This document shows positions 61,144 through 64,000 of a DNA stretch of 64,000 nt, piece after piece (the first letter of the stretch is position 1; every line of letters starts with the position of its first letter). Where the stretch lies: the NCBI RefSeq assembly GCF_016428645.1, contig NZ_JAELXW010000051.1, positions 1-64,000 on the forward strand, in the 5' to 3' direction. This DNA is from Glycomyces salinus. Its GTDB lineage: Bacteria; Actinomycetota; Actinomycetes; Mycobacteriales; Micromonosporaceae. The translations under genes and the position numbers were made by a program. A model generated the notes under the pieces. That model was not told the DNA's origin, did not search any database, and saw only the letters and a program-made list of their open reading frames with translations.

Positions 61144-61182
61144 CCGCGCCCCCGCCGGGAACGGCGGAGGCGCCGGTCGGTG

Positions 61183-61908
61183 CTACTGCGGCGGGGACGG
61201 CGGCTGGCCGGGCCCCGGAGGCGGCTGCTGCCCCGGGTACGGCGGCTGGCCGGGACCGCCCGGGTACGGGGGCTGCCCGGGGCCTCCCGGGTAGGGCGGC
61301 TGCGGCTCTTCCTTGCGGAAGAAGTCGTTGGACGGCGGCATGGCCAGCACGATGATGATCACCAGCGAGCCGACCAGGAGCAGCAGCAGGGTGATCCACT
61401 GTGATGCGATCATCCAGCCCGGCGTGGCGTCCTGGACCGCCTGCGTCGTGGCGTCCTCGTATTCGGTGTCCCCCAGGTTGACCGTGGCCGAGCCGACCAT
61501 GCTGACCAGCAGCGGCAGGCCGCAGCAGGCCAAGGCGAGTCCGGAGAGGATCCAGCTGAGAATCCGCGCGGGCCGCTTGCCCTTGTTGTTGAGCAGCCCG
61601 AGCACGAGGTAGAAGACCGCGAAGAGGATGAAGATCGCCGCCACTCCGGCGAACATGACCGTCACGAGGGTCGAGATGTCGTCGCGGGTCAGGCCCGAGG
61701 CGTCGAAGCTCGGGTCGGACTGGATGTCCTCCCATGCCTGCTCTTCGATCGGGCCGCTGGCGGTGAACCCGCCCAGTGCCGTGATCACCAACGAGATCGC
61801 GGTGAGGAACTGGATCCAGACCGCGAGCGTGACCGTCCCGGGCCTCGGTTTCGGGCCCGGCCCCGGCATGGGGTTCTGCTGCGGGTATGGCGGCTGTCCG
61901 TAAGCCAT
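61183..61908 (-). CDS. Four-helix membrane protein with Pro/Gly-rich ends
   Basis: 241 residues. The first 22 residues are Pro/Gln-rich (MAYGQPPYPQQNPMPGPG), then four hydrophobic helices at about 25-48, 80-105, 115-137 and 160-185, and a tail of repeated GGPGQPPYP units. A DUF4064-like arrangement, similar in plan to the protein at 45669-46922. The tail repeats may bind partners at the cell pole or envelope. Confidence 0.75.
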   Translation of the reverse strand: MAYGQPPYPQQNPMPGPGPKPRPGTVTLAVWIQFLTAISLVITALGGFTASGPIEEQAWEDIQSDPSFDASGLTRDDISTLVTVMFAGVAAIFILFAVFYLVLGLLNNKGKRPARILSWILSGLALACCGLPLLVSMVGSATVNLGDTEYEDATTQAVQDATPGWMIASQWITLLLLLVGSLVIIIVLAMPPSNDFFRKEEPQPPYPGGPGQPPYPGGPGQPPYPGQQPPPGPGQPPSPPQ

Positions 61909-61990
61909 GTCGCTCTCCGTTTCCGTTGCGGGCTCGGCCCATCCTACGGCCCCCGCCCCTTTCCGTCAGCCTATGCCGTGCGGCCGCTCC

Positions 61991-62938
61991 TCACGGCAGG
62001 ATGTAGGTCTCGAGGTCGTCGAGGATCATTCCGGCGGCGGTGACCCCGATGCCGGTCATCCAGACCTCGTCGTCGACCGCGTGGACCTGTCCCGCTTCGA
62101 CCGCCGACATGGACTCCCAGAGCGGACCGGAGGTGTACTCGGTCAACTGGGACTCGCCGTCGGGCCCGTAGGCGCAGTAGAAGATGAAGTCGCCGTCGAC
62201 GGTGTCGAGCTCCTCTGGGGAGACTTCGCCGAAGCGGCGGTCGTCGGCGCCTTCGAGACGCTGGAGTTCGGGGCGGCCGAGTCCGGTGTCGCCCACCACG
62301 ATCCCCGAGAAGCCGTCGGGGCCGTAGAAGCGGATGTGGTCGGGCATGAAGCGGACGATGGAGATCTCGGGCGATGCACCGGCGGCGGTGGCGATGGAGA
62401 AACCGATGTCGGTCGCGCGGGACTCGTATTCCTCCAGCAGCTCCTGAGCCTCCTCCCCCTTGCCGAGGGCCTCGCCGTCGAGCAGGAAGTTCTCCTTCCA
62501 GGTGATGCCGACGTTCTCGGTGAAGACGGTCGGGGCGATCTCGCTGAGCTCGTCGTAGAACTCCTCCTGGCGGAACTTGGAACCGAGGATGAGGTCGGGG
62601 TCGAGCCGGTCGATGGCCTCCAGGTCGGGGTCGGTCAGGGTGCCGACCACGGTCACATCGGAGAGGTCGCCGAGGTAGGTGGGCAGCTCGGTCTCTCCAG
62701 CGCGGGCCGCGCCGACCGGGGTGACGCCCAGGGACAGGGCGGTGTCGATCTTGTCGGTGTCGAGGACGACGACGCGTTCGGGCTCGACCGGGACGTCCGT
62801 CGATCCCATGGCGTGCTCGACGGTGCGGGTCTCGCCCTCGACCTCGCCGCCGTCGGAGACGGGGTCAGAGCTGCCGCACGCGGTCAGTCCGATCGCGACG
62901 ACCGAGCCGAGGAGCCCGGCGATGATGCTGTTGCGCAC
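61991..62938 (-). CDS. Iron-siderophore ABC transporter lipoprotein
   Basis: 315 residues from GTG 62938 (AAAGGCAAGACCA upstream). Lipobox LTAC with C21, FecB/FhuD-type fold: VEPERVVVLDTDKIDTALSLG, LEAIDRLDPDLILGSKFR, AVDDEVWMTGIGVTAAGMIL. It captures a ferri-siderophore outside the membrane and passes it to the permeases. Overlaps the upstream permease gene by 74 nt. Hydroxamate siderophores from the desABCD operon are a natural candidate ligand. Confidence 0.92.
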   Translation of the reverse strand: MRNSIIAGLLGSVVAIGLTACGSSDPVSDGGEVEGETRTVEHAMGSTDVPVEPERVVVLDTDKIDTALSLGVTPVGAARAGETELPTYLGDLSDVTVVGTLTDPDLEAIDRLDPDLILGSKFRQEEFYDELSEIAPTVFTENVGITWKENFLLDGEALGKGEEAQELLEEYESRATDIGFSIATAAGASPEISIVRFMPDHIRFYGPDGFSGIVVGDTGLGRPELQRLEGADDRRFGEVSPEELDTVDGDFIFYCAYGPDGESQLTEYTSGPLWESMSAVEAGQVHAVDDEVWMTGIGVTAAGMILDDLETYILP

Positions 62939-63968
62939 TGGTCTTGCCTTTCGTCATGAGCAGATAGATGAGGTAGGCGCCGCCGAGCGCCGCGGTGAGC
63001 ACGCCGGCGGGGAGCTGGTAGTCGCCGAAGGCGGTCCGGCCGACCCAGTCGGCCAGCACGAGCAGGACCGACCCGGCCAGCGCGGTCGCCAGCAGCGGTG
63101 GGCGGGAGGTGCGGGTCAGGCGGCGCGCGATCTGGGGCGCGGCCAGGGCCACGAATTCGACGGAGCCCACTTGGGACACCGCCGCGGAGGCGAGTACGAC
63201 GCCGAGGACGGCCAGCCAGAGCCGGCGGGAGGAGACGCGGACGCCGATGCCGATGGCGGTCGGGCCGTCGAGGGCAGTGGTGTCCAGGGCGCGCTGGGCC
63301 CACAGCAGCGCCGGAAGCGCGAGCAGGAGCACCGCGCCGACGAAGGCCGCCTCGTCCCAGCCGCGTCCGGCGAGGGTGCCGATCAGCCAGATCTGGGCGC
63401 GCTGGGCGTCGATGGGCGCGGCGGCGAGCAGGAGCATCTGGGTGCCGGACTTGAGCAGGACGGCCACTGCTATCCCGGCCAGCACGAAGCGGGGGGTCGA
63501 CAGGGATCCTTTCGAGCCGACGGCGAGGACGAGCGCGGCCGCGGCGAGTCCCCCGGCGAGGGCCGCGGGGGCCAGGAGGGTGAAGCCGAGTCCGGCGGTG
63601 AGCGCGAGGGTGGCGGCCAGTCCGGCGCCGGCGGTGACGCCGATGATGTCGGGGCTGGCCAGGGGGTTGCGGGCGATGGACTGGATGAGGGCGCCGGAGA
63701 GCGCGAGCGCGGCTCCGGCGGCGACGGCGAGGACGGTGCGGGGCAGGCGCAGCACCTCGATGGTGAGGTCGTAGGGGCTCTCGCCGGTCAGGGAGGCGAG
63801 GGCGTCGGCGAACGTGATGTAGGTTTCACCCAGGCACAACGCGGTGGTGACGGCCGCGAGCAGGGCGGCCAGGAGGACCGCGCAGACGGCGGCGGAGCGG
63901 CGGTGGACGGTCACCGAGTGGACGCCTACGCGGATGACGGTGCGTCCGGGGAGATCGAGGCCGGTCAT
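62865..63968 (-). CDS. FecCD-type siderophore permease
   Basis: 367 residues, ATG 63968 coupled by ATGA to the upstream permease. Ten-helix BtuC/FecCD fold: LRLPRTVLAVAAGAALALSGALIQ, NPLASPDIIGVTAGAG, VSQVGSVEFVALAAPQIARRL. The usual C-terminus would end near LIYLLMTKGK; here it runs on for about 25 Arg/His-rich residues, overlapping the start of the lipoprotein gene. Part of a two-permease importer. Confidence 0.9.
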   Translation of the reverse strand: MTGLDLPGRTVIRVGVHSVTVHRRSAAVCAVLLAALLAAVTTALCLGETYITFADALASLTGESPYDLTIEVLRLPRTVLAVAAGAALALSGALIQSIARNPLASPDIIGVTAGAGLAATLALTAGLGFTLLAPAALAGGLAAAALVLAVGSKGSLSTPRFVLAGIAVAVLLKSGTQMLLLAAAPIDAQRAQIWLIGTLAGRGWDEAAFVGAVLLLALPALLWAQRALDTTALDGPTAIGIGVRVSSRRLWLAVLGVVLASAAVSQVGSVEFVALAAPQIARRLTRTSRPPLLATALAGSVLLVLADWVGRTAFGDYQLPAGVLTAALGGAYLIYLLMTKGKTSAQQHHRRAPRLGRRDRTDRVRQL

Positions 63969-64000
63969 GCGGTCACCATTCTCGCCCTGCGGACCAGTGC
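63965..64000 (-). CDS. C-terminal end of an upstream permease gene (cut by the right edge)
   Basis: A reverse-strand frame ending ALVRRARMVTA-stop runs in from the edge and overlaps the next start by ATGA. A basic end like this and the context of FecCD/FecB genes suggest the first permease of the same importer. Only 11 codons are visible. Confidence 0.55.
   Translation of the reverse strand, partial: ALVRRARMVTA

Overview
The window is 64 kb of very GC-rich DNA with dense, mostly short-spaced genes, frequent GTG starts, ATGA/GTGA stop-start overlaps and several promoters that sit 6-8 nt from the start codon (leaderless style). Together with XRE/DUF397 pairs, an IdeR/DmdR-type iron box, smtB-zur order, rpmE2/rpmB/rpmG/rpsN zinc-free paralogues and a desABCD siderophore operon, this points to a chromosomal piece of a filamentous or soil actinomycete. 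Glycomycetales or Micromonosporales would fit, but the genus cannot be fixed from sequence alone.

Layout. 1-2.9 kb: a truncated DUF222/13E12 gene, a DUF397 + XRE/DUF5753 regulator pair, a perfect 12-bp inverted repeat in their promoter region, and a divergent run of three overlapping small unknown genes. 3.0-9.5 kb: an alpha/beta hydrolase, a DUF885 metallohydrolase, then an operon of a DASS-family anion/dicarboxylate transporter with a CitA/DcuS-type kinase and a CitB/DctR-type regulator. 9.5-15.9 kb: a sulfotransferase and, behind a near-perfect iron box, the desABCD operon for a desferrioxamine-type siderophore, closed by a terminator. 15.9-28.4 kb: a VapBC toxin-antitoxin pair, SDR, MFS exporter, MocR regulator divergent from a flavin/PNPOx-like protein, ThuA-like membrane protein, a DrrA-like ABC exporter, a fatty-acid desaturase, an Rpn-like protein and dnaG primase.

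28.6-36.3 kb: a large proline-rich single-pass protein, tRNA-dihydrouridine synthase carrying an odd ten-residue insertion, and a zinc-starvation ribosome-remodelling locus (a COG0523 protein without a recognisable P-loop plus rpmE2, divergent from rpmB-rpmG-rpsN around one Zur box). Next comes a small Ser/Thr/Cys peptide gene with a structured leader and a hairpin over its ribosome-binding site, abutting a TnpB (IS605/IS607-type) gene. 36.4-41 kb: four unknown genes, one with a WXG100-like region, probably linked to type VII secretion or the envelope. 41-47.6 kb: glycyl-tRNA synthetase, a large TPR protein and membrane proteins. 46.9-53.4 kb: the second zinc locus, in transcription order YraQ-like permease, TIGR03943 protein, znuA-znuC-znuB, smtB-type arsR, zur, ABM-domain protein and membrane protein, with a perfect Zur-type palindrome before znuA.

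53.4-64 kb: a voltage-gated cation channel with an unusual filter, uppS, a DUF5685 protein with a 28-cysteine tail, recO, a MOSC protein, endonuclease V, a protein built of 13-residue DxDGDG calcium-type repeats, an epimerase-like protein, a membrane protein and a siderophore ABC uptake system (lipoprotein plus permeases) running off the right edge. The siderophore operon and this uptake system plausibly work together. The two zinc loci form one regulatory unit: Zur from the 48-kb locus would control both the ZnuABC importer and the zinc-free ribosomal proteins 14 kb away. No rRNA, tRNA, CRISPR array or prophage was seen.
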